DNA of 8,787 nt from Rhizobiaceae bacterium (GTDB lineage Bacteria > Pseudomonadota > Alphaproteobacteria > Rhizobiales > Rhizobiaceae), in assembly GCA_020696915.1 (NCBI GenBank), contig JAJFMR010000102.1, positions 1 through 8,787 on the forward strand, written 5' to 3'. The notes beneath the pieces were generated by a model that was given only the letters and a program-made list of their open reading frames with translations, searched no databases and had not been told where the DNA came from. Shown here piece by piece: positions 1-6,042 of the stretch (the first letter of the stretch is position 1; every line of letters starts with the position of its first letter). The position numbers were made by a program, and so were the translations under genes.

Positions 1-1
1 G

Positions 2-619
2 GTCGCCAGGGCGGCCGGAATTCCGGTCGCCGACTCCAGGGTCATGAACAGGTTCGACATAGTCGGCAAGCACCCGATGCCGGCCCCCTATGTCGTCAAG
101 CCGGTGGCGGAAGGCTCCAGTTTCGGAGTGGTCATCGTCCAGGAGAACCAGTCGCACCCGCCGCAGGTCGTGTCGTCCGCGGACTGGAAGTATGGCGACA
201 CCGTCATGGTCGAGAGATATGTGCACGGGCGCGAGCTCACCTGCCCGGTGATGGGCGACGTGGCGCTGGCGGTCTGCGAAATCATCCCGACCGGCCACTC
301 CTTCTACGATTATGATTCGAAATACGTGCCGGGCGGATCAAAACACGAAATCCCTGCCAAAATTTCACAGATTGTTTACCAAAAAATACAGACACTGTCG
401 CTCAAGGCTCACCAGGCAATCGGCTGCCGGGGCGTCTCCCGTTCGGACTTCCGCTACGACGACCGCCATTCGGAAAACGGCGAGGTGGTCTGGCTGGAAA
501 TCAACACGCAGCCGGGCATGACGTCGACTTCGCTGGTGCCCGAGATCGCCGCGCATGCAGGGCATTCGTTCGGGGATCTGTTGAGTTGGATGGTGGAGGA
601 CGCTTCGTGTTTGCGTTGA
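2..619 (+). CDS. ddl: D-alanine--D-alanine ligase, C-terminal part (5' end outside window)
   Basis: Cytoplasmic ATP-grasp ligase that joins two D-alanines for the peptidoglycan stem peptide. The frame is already open at the first full codon (position 2), so about 205 C-terminal residues are visible. The family is usually about 300 residues long, so roughly the first third is missing. Seen: the ATP-grasp segment PYVVKPVAEGSSFGV (visible residues 29-43, with the ATP-contacting Lys at 33), VERYVHGRELTCPV, a C-terminal EINTQPGMT (166-174; the Glu and Asn are the expected metal ligands) and SLVPEIAAHAG. The glycine-loop segment reads AEGSS where many homologues have NEGSS. The ATG at 44 is an internal methionine, because clear homology continues upstream of it. 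The stop overlaps ftsQ by 13 nt, so the two are probably translationally coupled. A 50-nt AT-rich patch (341-390) stands out from the GC-rich gene. Identification is firm; whether it is DdlA or DdlB is inferred from its position before ftsQ. Confidence 0.95.
   Translation, partial: VARAAGIPVADSRVMNRFDIVGKHPMPAPYVVKPVAEGSSFGVVIVQENQSHPPQVVSSADWKYGDTVMVERYVHGRELTCPVMGDVALAVCEIIPTGHSFYDYDSKYVPGGSKHEIPAKISQIVYQKIQTLSLKAHQAIGCRGVSRSDFRYDDRHSENGEVVWLEINTQPGMTSTSLVPEIAAHAGHSFGDLLSWMVEDASCLR
592..600 (+). promoter_or_regulatory. Shine-Dalgarno site that decides the ftsQ start
   Basis: GGTGGAGGA lies inside the 3' end of ddl and ends 6 nt before the GTG at 607. An upstream in-frame TTG at 586 would place this purine run inside the gene and has no comparable site of its own, so GTG 607 is preferred. 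Confidence 0.6.
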
Positions 620-1542
620 GGTGGGGACAGGGCGCGAAGGCCGGCGGGGTGCGACCGGTCCTCTCCGGCTTTTGGGCCGATCGCCTCGTGCTGCCGCGCG
701 CCCTGCGCAGACCCGCGCGCCTCCTGGAGCGGCTCCGCGGCGGCGACGTCGAGCCGCCGCGCTTTGCGGCGAGCCTCGGGAGTGCCGCCCTGCTCTCCAT
801 GTTTTCCCTTTATGGCGCCTGGCTCGGCGGGCATCTGCCGGCCATGGTGCAGGCACTCACCGCCCGTGCCGGCTTCGCTGTCGACGAGGTGCGGGTGTTC
901 GGGAACCGCGAAATTTCCGAGATCGACATCCTGCAGCATCTCGATCTCGACGGCTGGACGTCGCTGATCGGTTTCGATGCGGACGCGGCGCGGCAGCGCA
1001 TCGCCGGGGTGGACTGGGTCAAGACGGCTTCCGTGCGCAAGGTCTATCCCGACGCCATCGAGGTGCGCATCGAGGAGCGCCAGCCCTTCGCGATCTGGCA
1101 GCATGGCAGCCAGTTGACCGTGGTCGACCGGTCGGGCGGGGTCATTGCACCCTTTTCCGGCGGCCGCCATTCGGTTCTGCCGCTGGTCATCGGTTACGGC
1201 GCCGCCGAGCAGGCGGCGGCTTTCGTCGACAAGATCGGGCGCTTTCCCGAACTCGCCGCGCGGGTCAAGGGATACATCCTCGTTGCCGAACGGCGCTGGG
1301 ACATGAGGCTGGAGAACGGCATCACCATCAGGCTGCCGGAAAAGGGCGAGGACGCGGCGCTGGCCGAGGTGCTGCGCCTCGATCGCGAGCATGGTCTCCT
1401 GTCGCGCGACATCGCTGCGGTCGATCTCCGGATCGACGACAGGCTGGTCGTCAAGCTCACTCCCGCGGCGGCGCTGCGGCGCGAAGCGGCACTGATCGAC
1501 CTGAAGAAAGCCGCCAGGAAAAAACCGGGGAAGAGCATATGA
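607..1542 (+). CDS. ftsQ: Cell division protein FtsQ
   Basis: Bitopic inner-membrane divisome protein. In the family it links early Z-ring proteins to FtsB/FtsL and the septal synthase through its periplasmic part. With the GTG start it has 311 residues. Seen in order: a basic cytoplasmic N-terminus (residues 1-53, many Arg), one hydrophobic segment (about 54-75, AALLSMFSLYGAWLGG core), a POTRA domain (about 88-158) containing the motif VDEVRVFGNREISEIDI and ending in VRKVYPDAIEVRIEERQPFAIW, then the FtsQ beta domain (about 165-285) and a Lys/Arg-rich tail. The start is GTG at 607, chosen for the GGAGGA site and because the N-terminus then begins FALRWGQ, as I recall for rhizobial FtsQ. A TTG at 586 would add seven residues. 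It overlaps ddl by 13 nt upstream and ftsA by 4 nt (ATGA) downstream, which fits coupled translation in one operon. Weak primary conservation is normal for FtsQ; topology and context make the call secure. Confidence 0.93.
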   Translation: MFALRWGQGAKAGGVRPVLSGFWADRLVLPRALRRPARLLERLRGGDVEPPRFAASLGSAALLSMFSLYGAWLGGHLPAMVQALTARAGFAVDEVRVFGNREISEIDILQHLDLDGWTSLIGFDADAARQRIAGVDWVKTASVRKVYPDAIEVRIEERQPFAIWQHGSQLTVVDRSGGVIAPFSGGRHSVLPLVIGYGAAEQAAAFVDKIGRFPELAARVKGYILVAERRWDMRLENGITIRLPEKGEDAALAEVLRLDREHGLLSRDIAAVDLRIDDRLVVKLTPAAALRREAALIDLKKAARKKPGKSI

Positions 1543-2849
1543 GCTGGCTCGGCGGTCAGAAGCACAACCCGGCAGCGCGGTCCGGTGTCGTCACCGTGCT
1601 CGACGTCGGATCGAGCAAGGTCTGCTGCGTCATCGCCAGGCTGAAGCCGCGCGAGGAAAGTCCGATTCTGCGGGCTCGCACGCATGAGGTGCAGGTCATC
1701 GGAATCGGGCACCAGAAGTCGCAAGGCGTGAAGTCCGGCGTCATCGTCGATCTGGATCGGGCCGAGCACGCCGTGCGCCTCGCCGTCGACGCCGCCGAGC
1801 GGATGGCCGGCCTGACGGTCGACTCGCTGATCGTCAACCTGACGGCCGGCCGGCTGAAGAGCGAAAGCTTTTCCGCGACGATCAATCTGCGTGGGCACGA
1901 GGCGGACGCCTCGGACATCCGGCGGGTCCTCGCAGCCGGCGCCAAACAGGCGCTCAAGGCCGAGCGGGAGGTCGTTCATTCGCTGCCTGCTGCCTTCTCG
2001 CTCGACGCGGAGCGGGGGGTACGCGATCCGCGCGGCATGGTGGGCGAAACCCTCGGCGTCTCCATGCACGTGCTGACCGGCGACGCGGCACCGCTCAGGA
2101 ACCTCGAACTGTGCATAAACCGGGCGCACATCTCGGTCGAGAGGATGGTTGCCACACCCTATGCCAGCGGGCTTGCGGCGCTGGTCGACGACGAGCTCGA
2201 AATGGGCGCCGCCTGCATCGACCTCGGCGGCGGCACGACGACGATTTCCGTGTTCGCCGATGGCAAGTTCGTGCATGGCGACGCAATTCCGGTCGGCGGC
2301 AGCCACGTCACGATGGACATGGCGAAGGGCCTTGCGACCCGTCTCGATCATGCCGAACGGCTGAAGGTGATGCACGGCTCCGCGCTGCCGGGGAGCGCGG
2401 ACGACCGCGACGTCGTGACCATCCAGCCGATCGGCAATGACGACGGCGACGTGCCGGTGCAGGTGCCGCGCTCGGTCATGACACGCATTATCCGCGCCCG
2501 GGTCGAGGAGACCCTGGAGATGCTGCGCGACCGGCTTGCAAGATCCGGCTGCGGCAGCCTGGCGGGAAAGCGCCTCGTGCTTACCGGCGGCGCCAGCCAG
2601 CTCGCCGGCCTGCCCGAAGCGGCGCGCCGGATCCTCGGGCGAAACGTCCGCATCGGCCGGCCCCTCGGCATAGCCGGCCTGCCTGCGGCGGCAAAAGGCC
2701 CGGCGTTTTCGACGGTCGTCGGGCTGCTGATCTATCCGCAGGTGGCGAGCTTCGAGAGCCGCCAGGGGAGGGGAATCGTCCGTCTCCGGATGACCGGGAC
2801 AGGCGGACGGCTCGATCGCATGAGTCAGTGGATACGAGACAGTTTCTAA
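1539..2849 (+). CDS. ftsA: Cell division protein FtsA
   Basis: Actin-like ATPase that anchors FtsZ filaments to the cytoplasmic face of the inner membrane and recruits later divisome proteins. 436 residues, full length for alphaproteobacteria. Seen: phosphate-1 motif VLDVGSSKV (20-28), phosphate-2 motif CIDLGGGTTT (226-235), adenosine motif VLTGGASQLAGL (347-358), the FtsA-specific 1C (SHS2) region between about 100 and 180 containing NLTAGRLKSES, and a C-terminal amphipathic membrane-targeting helix ending RMSQWIRDSF (427-436). The start is the ATG in the ATGA overlap with ftsQ, preceded by a GGGGAAG purine run. The same frame is open far upstream through ftsQ (to 621), but that part reads as an Arg/Ala-rich shadow and has no FtsA homology. 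Two GANTC sites (2773, 2822) lie in the last 80 nt, upstream of ftsZ. Confident call. Confidence 0.97.
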   Translation: MSWLGGQKHNPAARSGVVTVLDVGSSKVCCVIARLKPREESPILRARTHEVQVIGIGHQKSQGVKSGVIVDLDRAEHAVRLAVDAAERMAGLTVDSLIVNLTAGRLKSESFSATINLRGHEADASDIRRVLAAGAKQALKAEREVVHSLPAAFSLDAERGVRDPRGMVGETLGVSMHVLTGDAAPLRNLELCINRAHISVERMVATPYASGLAALVDDELEMGAACIDLGGGTTTISVFADGKFVHGDAIPVGGSHVTMDMAKGLATRLDHAERLKVMHGSALPGSADDRDVVTIQPIGNDDGDVPVQVPRSVMTRIIRARVEETLEMLRDRLARSGCGSLAGKRLVLTGGASQLAGLPEAARRILGRNVRIGRPLGIAGLPAAAKGPAFSTVVGLLIYPQVASFESRQGRGIVRLRMTGTGGRLDRMSQWIRDSF

Positions 2850-2915
2850 TTCGGCGGGGACAGCCCCATTAGCAGCCGCGGCGGCGATGCGGCAGGAAGG
2901 CAAAGGACGAGGACA

Positions 2916-4583
2916 ATGACGATCAATCTGCAAAAGCCGGACATCACCGAGCTCAAGCCACGCATCACCGTGTTCGGGGTCGGCGGGGGAGGCGGCAACG
3001 CCGTGAACAACATGATCACTGCCGGGCTGCGCGGCGTCGAGTTCGTCGTGGCGAATACCGATGCCCAGGCGCTGACCATGTCGAAGTCGGAGCGGCTGAT
3101 TCAGCTCGGCGCGCATGTCACGGAAGGTCTCGGCGCCGGCTCGCAGCCGGAGGTCGGCCGTGCGGCGGCAGAGGAGTGCCTCGACGAGATCGTCGATTAC
3201 CTGTCGCACACGCATATGTGCTTCGTCACGGCCGGCATGGGCGGCGGGACAGGCACCGGAGCGGCGCCGGTCGTGGCCCGGGCAGCGCGCGAGAAAGGCA
3301 TCCTCACCGTCGGTGTCGTCACCAAGCCCTTCCATTTCGAGGGCCAGCGCCGCATGCGGACGGCGGATCTCGGCATCGAGGAACTGCAGAAATGCGTCGA
3401 CACGCTGATCGTCATCCCGAACCAGAACCTGTTCAGGCTGGCCAACGACAAGACCACCTTCGCCGACGCCTTCGCGATGGCCGACCAGGTGCTGTATTCG
3501 GGGGTCGCCTGCATCACTGACCTCATGGTCAAGGAGGGCCTGATCAATCTCGACTTTGCCGACGTGCGCTCGGTGATGCGGGAGATGGGCAAGGCGATGA
3601 TGGGCACCGGCGAGGCTTCCGGCGAAGGCCGGGCAATGGCCGCAGCCGAGGCGGCGATCGCCAATCCGCTGCTTGACGAAACCTCGATGAAGGGCGCCAA
3701 GGGCCTGCTGATCTCGATCACCGGCGGGCGTGACCTGACGCTGTTCGAAGTCGACGAGGCGGCCACCCGCATCCGCGAGGAAGTCGACCAGGACGCAAAC
3801 ATCATCCTGGGGGCGACCTTCGACGAGGATCTCGAAGGCGTCATCCGCGTCTCCGTGGTGGCGACCGGGATCGACAAGACGGCTGCCGAAATCGCCGCTG
3901 CACCGATTGCGATCCGCCAGGCGCCTGCGAAGCCTGCTGCCCGCACAGCGGTCGCCGCGGAAGCGCGGCCCGCCGCGCCGCAGCCGGTCGCCCATGAGCG
4001 CGCGGATCCGGTTGCGGAAGCGATTCGCCAGGCCGATCTCCACGCCGCAGCGCTCGCCGCCCGGGCGCCGCAGCCGCAGGCTGCGGAGGATTTCCGGCCG
4101 CAGAGCAGGTTTTTCCAGCCTCCGCCGCCGCAGCCCCAGCCGCAGGCGCATCACCATGCGCATCAGCACCCGCACCCGCAGTCAATGCAGGCCGCCGCAG
4201 CGCAGCATCGCGAGGCGCCGGCCATGGCGCCGCGCATGCCGCGCGTCGAGGACTTTCCGCCGGTCGTGAAGGCCGAGGTGGAAGCCAAGTCGCGGCCGGC
4301 CGAGCATGAGAGCAATGGACCGATGGGTCTTCTGAAGCGGCTTACCAACGGCCTGACCCGGCGCGAGGAAGAGCCCGCGACACTGCAGCCGGCCAAGCCT
4401 CGCGAGCCCAAGCTGCGTCAGCCGGCACCCGAAGCGAGGCGGATGTCGAGCCAGGACCCGCAGCTCTATGCCCCGCGGCGCGGCCAGCTCGACGAGCACG
4501 GCCGGATCGCCCCCCAGGCCAGGGCTGCCGCGGATGACGACCAGCTGGAGATTCCGGCATTCCTGCGCCGGCAGGCGAACTGA
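2916..4583 (+). CDS. ftsZ: Cell division protein FtsZ (long-linker form)
   Basis: Tubulin-like GTPase that polymerises into the cytokinetic Z-ring. 555 residues, far longer than E. coli FtsZ (383) because of the linker. Seen: N-terminal GTP-binding loop FGVGGGGGNAVNNM (20-33), tubulin signature GGGTGTG (109-115), the T7 catalytic loop NLDFAD (N211, D213, D216), and a globular core ending near residue 320 (VVATGIDK). A disordered linker of about 220 residues, rich in Ala/Pro/Gln, follows. It includes a His/Pro/Gln tract (401-422) and a hydrophobic-basic island (468-485). The C-terminal conserved peptide LEIPAFLRRQAN (544-555) is the expected docking site for FtsA and other partners. The start is ATG 2916, with AAGGA at 2903-2907 and GAGG at 2909-2912 as purine sites. 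It lies 66 nt after ftsA; that spacer holds only a small GGGG/CCCC inverted repeat (2856-2867). Some rhizobia carry a second, shorter ftsZ; this is the dcw-linked, full-length type. Confidence 0.98.
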   Translation: MTINLQKPDITELKPRITVFGVGGGGGNAVNNMITAGLRGVEFVVANTDAQALTMSKSERLIQLGAHVTEGLGAGSQPEVGRAAAEECLDEIVDYLSHTHMCFVTAGMGGGTGTGAAPVVARAAREKGILTVGVVTKPFHFEGQRRMRTADLGIEELQKCVDTLIVIPNQNLFRLANDKTTFADAFAMADQVLYSGVACITDLMVKEGLINLDFADVRSVMREMGKAMMGTGEASGEGRAMAAAEAAIANPLLDETSMKGAKGLLISITGGRDLTLFEVDEAATRIREEVDQDANIILGATFDEDLEGVIRVSVVATGIDKTAAEIAAAPIAIRQAPAKPAARTAVAAEARPAAPQPVAHERADPVAEAIRQADLHAAALAARAPQPQAAEDFRPQSRFFQPPPPQPQPQAHHHAHQHPHPQSMQAAAAQHREAPAMAPRMPRVEDFPPVVKAEVEAKSRPAEHESNGPMGLLKRLTNGLTRREEEPATLQPAKPREPKLRQPAPEARRMSSQDPQLYAPRRGQLDEHGRIAPQARAAADDDQLEIPAFLRRQAN

Positions 4584-4635
4584 CGACCAATTCGCGCAGC
4601 GGGCGCTTTTCGATGGCCGGGCTGCCGCGCAGGCA

Positions 4636-4685
4636 CCCGGCCGAGTCGTCCGGGCAGTCGCGGGGGTCGACATGCCGGGTTTTTT
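4636..4685 (+). terminator. Possible intrinsic terminator after ftsZ
   Basis: CCCGGC (4636-4641) can pair with GCCGGG (4674-4679), which is followed at once by six T (4680-4685). The T run favours a terminator. However, the loop would be 32 nt, and a competing hairpin (CCCGG 4636-4640 with CCGGG 4650-4654) uses the same left arm. It lies 53 nt past the ftsZ stop. Weak call; it would separate the division operon from lpxC. Confidence 0.3.
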
Positions 4686-4702
4686 GCGGAAAGAAATTCC
4701 GC
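4686..4702 (+). repeat. Perfect inverted repeat (6-bp stem) upstream of lpxC
   Basis: GCGGAA (4686-4691), five-nt spacer, TTCCGC (4697-4702). It directly follows the T run of the possible terminator and is not itself followed by T. It could be a protein-binding dyad or a 5' leader structure; the function is unknown. Confidence 0.45.
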
Positions 4703-4717
4703 TTCGAATTCAAAAAG

Positions 4718-4732
4718 TTAACGAACCCTTGC
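4718..4732 (+). promoter_or_regulatory. CtrA-like box (imperfect) upstream of lpxC
   Basis: TTAA-N7-TTGC matches the alphaproteobacterial CtrA consensus TTAA-N7-TTAA in the left half and in two of four bases of the right half. It sits in the AT-rich part of the ftsZ-lpxC gap, 175 nt before the lpxC start. CtrA controls cell-cycle genes in this class, so the context is suitable, but such half-matches also arise by chance. Confidence 0.25.
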
Positions 4733-4760
4733 ACCGGCTTTGCCGTTACACAAGGTAAAA

Positions 4761-4946
4761 ATGAGTGATTTGGAGTCTCCCCTGCAGCCGGCTATGTTTC
4801 TGCCTGGGAAGACCGACGCGCACGGATTCGGGGATGAGGCCGGCGCGATGGACACAGCAGGAAGCACAACTCCGGATGGGTTGGGCCAGCTTGGCTGCAT
4901 GGGCTCATGGGGACTCGAAACTTGCACGACTTTCAGACCACATTAA
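4761..4946 (+). CDS. Doubtful small ORF (61 aa) overlapping the lpxC start
   Basis: ATG at 4761 is preceded by AAGGT (4752-4756) at 4 nt, a better ribosome site than the one lpxC has. The frame runs 61 codons to TAA and overlaps the first 40 nt of lpxC in another frame. The predicted peptide starts MSDLESPLQPAMFLPGK, is rich in Gly, has no membrane segment, and resembles no family I recognise. It may be a leader ORF that couples or modulates lpxC translation, or only an open frame in GC-rich DNA. There is no coding evidence beyond the ribosome site. Confidence 0.2.
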   Translation: MSDLESPLQPAMFLPGKTDAHGFGDEAGAMDTAGSTTPDGLGQLGCMGSWGLETCTTFRPH

Positions 4947-4952
4947 AGACTC
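4773..4952. promoter_or_regulatory. Cluster of four GANTC (CcrM methylation) sites at the lpxC 5' end
   Basis: GAGTC 4773-4777, GATTC 4825-4829, GACTC 4912-4916 and GACTC 4948-4952 fall within 180 nt. By eye the whole window holds roughly twenty GANTC sites, so this is a local excess. Two more lie just upstream (4550, 4643). CcrM methylates GANTC in alphaproteobacteria, and hemimethylation tunes some cell-cycle promoters; a role here is inference. Confidence 0.35.
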
Positions 4953-5860
4953 GCGTGACGCTGTCGGGGTTCGGCGTCCATGGCGGCAAACCGGTTTCCC
5001 TGCAGTTCCTTCCCGCCGATCCGGATACCGGCATCGTTTTCCAACATGTCGATGCCGACGGTTCCGGCGTTGAAATCCGGGCGCTGGTGTCGGAAATCGG
5101 CGCCACCGATCTTTGCACCGCGCTCGGCGACACTGCCGGGCGGCATGTCGGCACTGTCGAACACGTCATGGCTGCGCTGATGGGACTCGGCATCGACAAT
5201 GTGATCGTCGAGGTGGACGGCAACGAGACACCCATTCTCGACGGCAGTGCGGCCCGTTTCGTCGAAGCGATCGACCAGGCCGGAATAGAGACGCTCGAGG
5301 CCAGGCGCCGCTACATCCGCGTCACCAGGCCGGTGCGGATCGAAAGCGGAGCGTCGTGGGCCGAGTTCCGCCCGCATGACGGCACGCGTTTCGAGATCGA
5401 GATCGACTTCGAGAGTCCCGCCATTGGCCGCCAGGCCTTCGCTTCCGACATCACGCCGGACATCTTTCGCCGCGAGATTGCGCGGGCCCGCACCTTCGGC
5501 TTCATGAAGGACGTCGAGCGCCTGTGGGCCGCCGGCTACGCGCTCGGTTCCTCGCTCGAGAACTCGGTGGTGATCGGCGAGGACAGCCGTGTCATCAATA
5601 TGGAAGGCTTGCGCTACAAGGACGAGTTCGTCCGTCACAAGATGCTCGACGCCATGGGCGATCTCGGCCTGGCGGGGGCTCGTTTCATCGGTTGCTTCCG
5701 CTCCTATCGGGGAGGTCATCGTCTGAACGCTGCGGCGCTGCGGCGACTGCTTTCCGACCGTTCGGCATTCGAGATCGTCGAGGCCAAGCGCCGGGCGCGC
5801 GGCCGGTCCGCCGAACTGATCGCCGTCAGTGCGGCGGTTTACGCGCCCTGGGTCCTCTGA
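4907..5860 (+). CDS. lpxC: UDP-3-O-acyl-N-acetylglucosamine deacetylase LpxC
   Basis: Zinc-dependent cytoplasmic deacetylase that catalyses the committed step of lipid A synthesis. 317 residues, close to the family norm (E. coli 305). Seen: N-terminal LSGFGVHGGKPV; TVEH with Glu85 (general base) and zinc ligand His86; FVRHKMLDAMGDL with zinc ligands His244 and Asp248 and adjacent Lys245; and GGH with His271, matching catalytic His265 of E. coli. Both LpxC half-domains are complete, so it should be active. The start is uncertain. ATG 4907 has only a weak purine run (GGG at 4901-4903). An in-frame TTG at 4922 has GGGGA (4909-4913) at 8 nt and would give a start at LHDFQTT, close to the rhizobial proteins I recall. 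Neighbours are the ftsZ gap upstream and bamD 182 nt downstream. Its position next to ftsZ is shared with many proteobacteria and ties outer-membrane lipid supply to division. Confidence 0.97.
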   Translation: MGTRNLHDFQTTLKTRVTLSGFGVHGGKPVSLQFLPADPDTGIVFQHVDADGSGVEIRALVSEIGATDLCTALGDTAGRHVGTVEHVMAALMGLGIDNVIVEVDGNETPILDGSAARFVEAIDQAGIETLEARRRYIRVTRPVRIESGASWAEFRPHDGTRFEIEIDFESPAIGRQAFASDITPDIFRREIARARTFGFMKDVERLWAAGYALGSSLENSVVIGEDSRVINMEGLRYKDEFVRHKMLDAMGDLGLAGARFIGCFRSYRGGHRLNAAALRRLLSDRSAFEIVEAKRRARGRSAELIAVSAAVYAPWVL

Positions 5861-5921
5861 AGGACAAGCCACGGTCCGATGCCGGCAGGTGCCTGGTCGC
5901 GGGCGTGCTGTTTCGCAAACC

Positions 5922-5940
5922 GGCACTGCCCGGCAGTGCC
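5922..5940 (+). repeat. Perfect hairpin between lpxC and bamD
   Basis: GGCACTGC (5922-5929), three-nt loop CCG, GCAGTGCC (5933-5940): an uninterrupted 8-bp stem 61 nt after the lpxC stop. It is followed by TTAAAAATG, so it lacks the T tract of a standard intrinsic terminator. It may still act as a weak terminator or an mRNA 3'-end stabiliser between lpxC and bamD. Confidence 0.5.
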
Positions 5941-5970
5941 TTAAAAATGCGCGAATGCGGCGCAATAGCG

Positions 5971-6000
5971 TTGCGGCATCGAAACAGTTATGGTCTATCG
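5971..6000 (+). promoter_or_regulatory. Possible sigma-70-type promoter for bamD-recN
   Basis: TTGCGG (5971-5976) and CTATCG (5995-6000) are spaced by 18 nt, resembling the rhizobial -35 TTGAC and -10 CTATAT-like elements. They lie downstream of the 5922-5940 hairpin and 42 nt before the bamD ATG. A short dyad, CGCAA (5961-5965) / TTGCG (5971-5975), overlaps the -35. Both hexamers have mismatches. Confidence 0.3.
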
Positions 6001-6042
6001 CGGCGTGCCGCTGACCAGACGCCGAGGGGACAAAAGCAGACC

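Larger units (their letters stand above)
4584..4906 (+). other. ftsZ-lpxC intergenic region, probable regulatory region
   Basis: This 323-nt gap is the longest between genes in the window. Its first 90 nt are GC-rich and include a stem-loop followed by six T. The middle (about 4680-4770) is clearly AT-richer than its surroundings, as expected for a promoter, and holds a second perfect hairpin and a GTTAAC-centred CtrA-like half-box. The last 140 nt contain two GANTC sites and a doubtful small ORF. I could not fit a convincing sigma-70 -35/-10 pair with normal spacing: a TTGCAC at 4729 has no good -10 at 17 nt. An lpxC promoter is therefore inferred from composition and gap length only. Confidence 0.4.

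Noticed and set aside
621..1538. Open frame upstream of and continuous with ftsA, suggesting an N-terminal extension or fusion.
   Set aside because: The translation is Arg/Ala/Gly-rich shadow of ftsQ. FtsA homology starts exactly at the ATG in the ftsQ stop, which has a ribosome site.
2856..2867. GGGG-ACAG-CCCC inverted repeat in the ftsA-ftsZ spacer.
   Set aside because: A stem of only 4 bp with no T tract is expected by chance in this composition; it is too weak for a terminator or operator call.
1194..4175. Very long open frame (about 990 codons) on the minus strand across ftsQ, ftsA and ftsZ.
   Set aside because: It is antisense to genes with complete motifs. Long antisense frames are common in GC-rich DNA, and the translation is an Arg/His/Asp-rich string with no recognisable domain.
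4735..4745. CGGC-TTT-GCCG mini-hairpin before the small ORF.
   Set aside because: A 4-bp stem in GC-rich DNA without a T tract; it is not distinct from chance.
5524..6042. Open frame running from lpxC through the spacer into bamD, suggesting a longer BamD.
   Set aside because: The ATG at 6043 gives a proper lipoprotein signal with a cysteine at residue 30; an upstream extension would bury the signal peptide.
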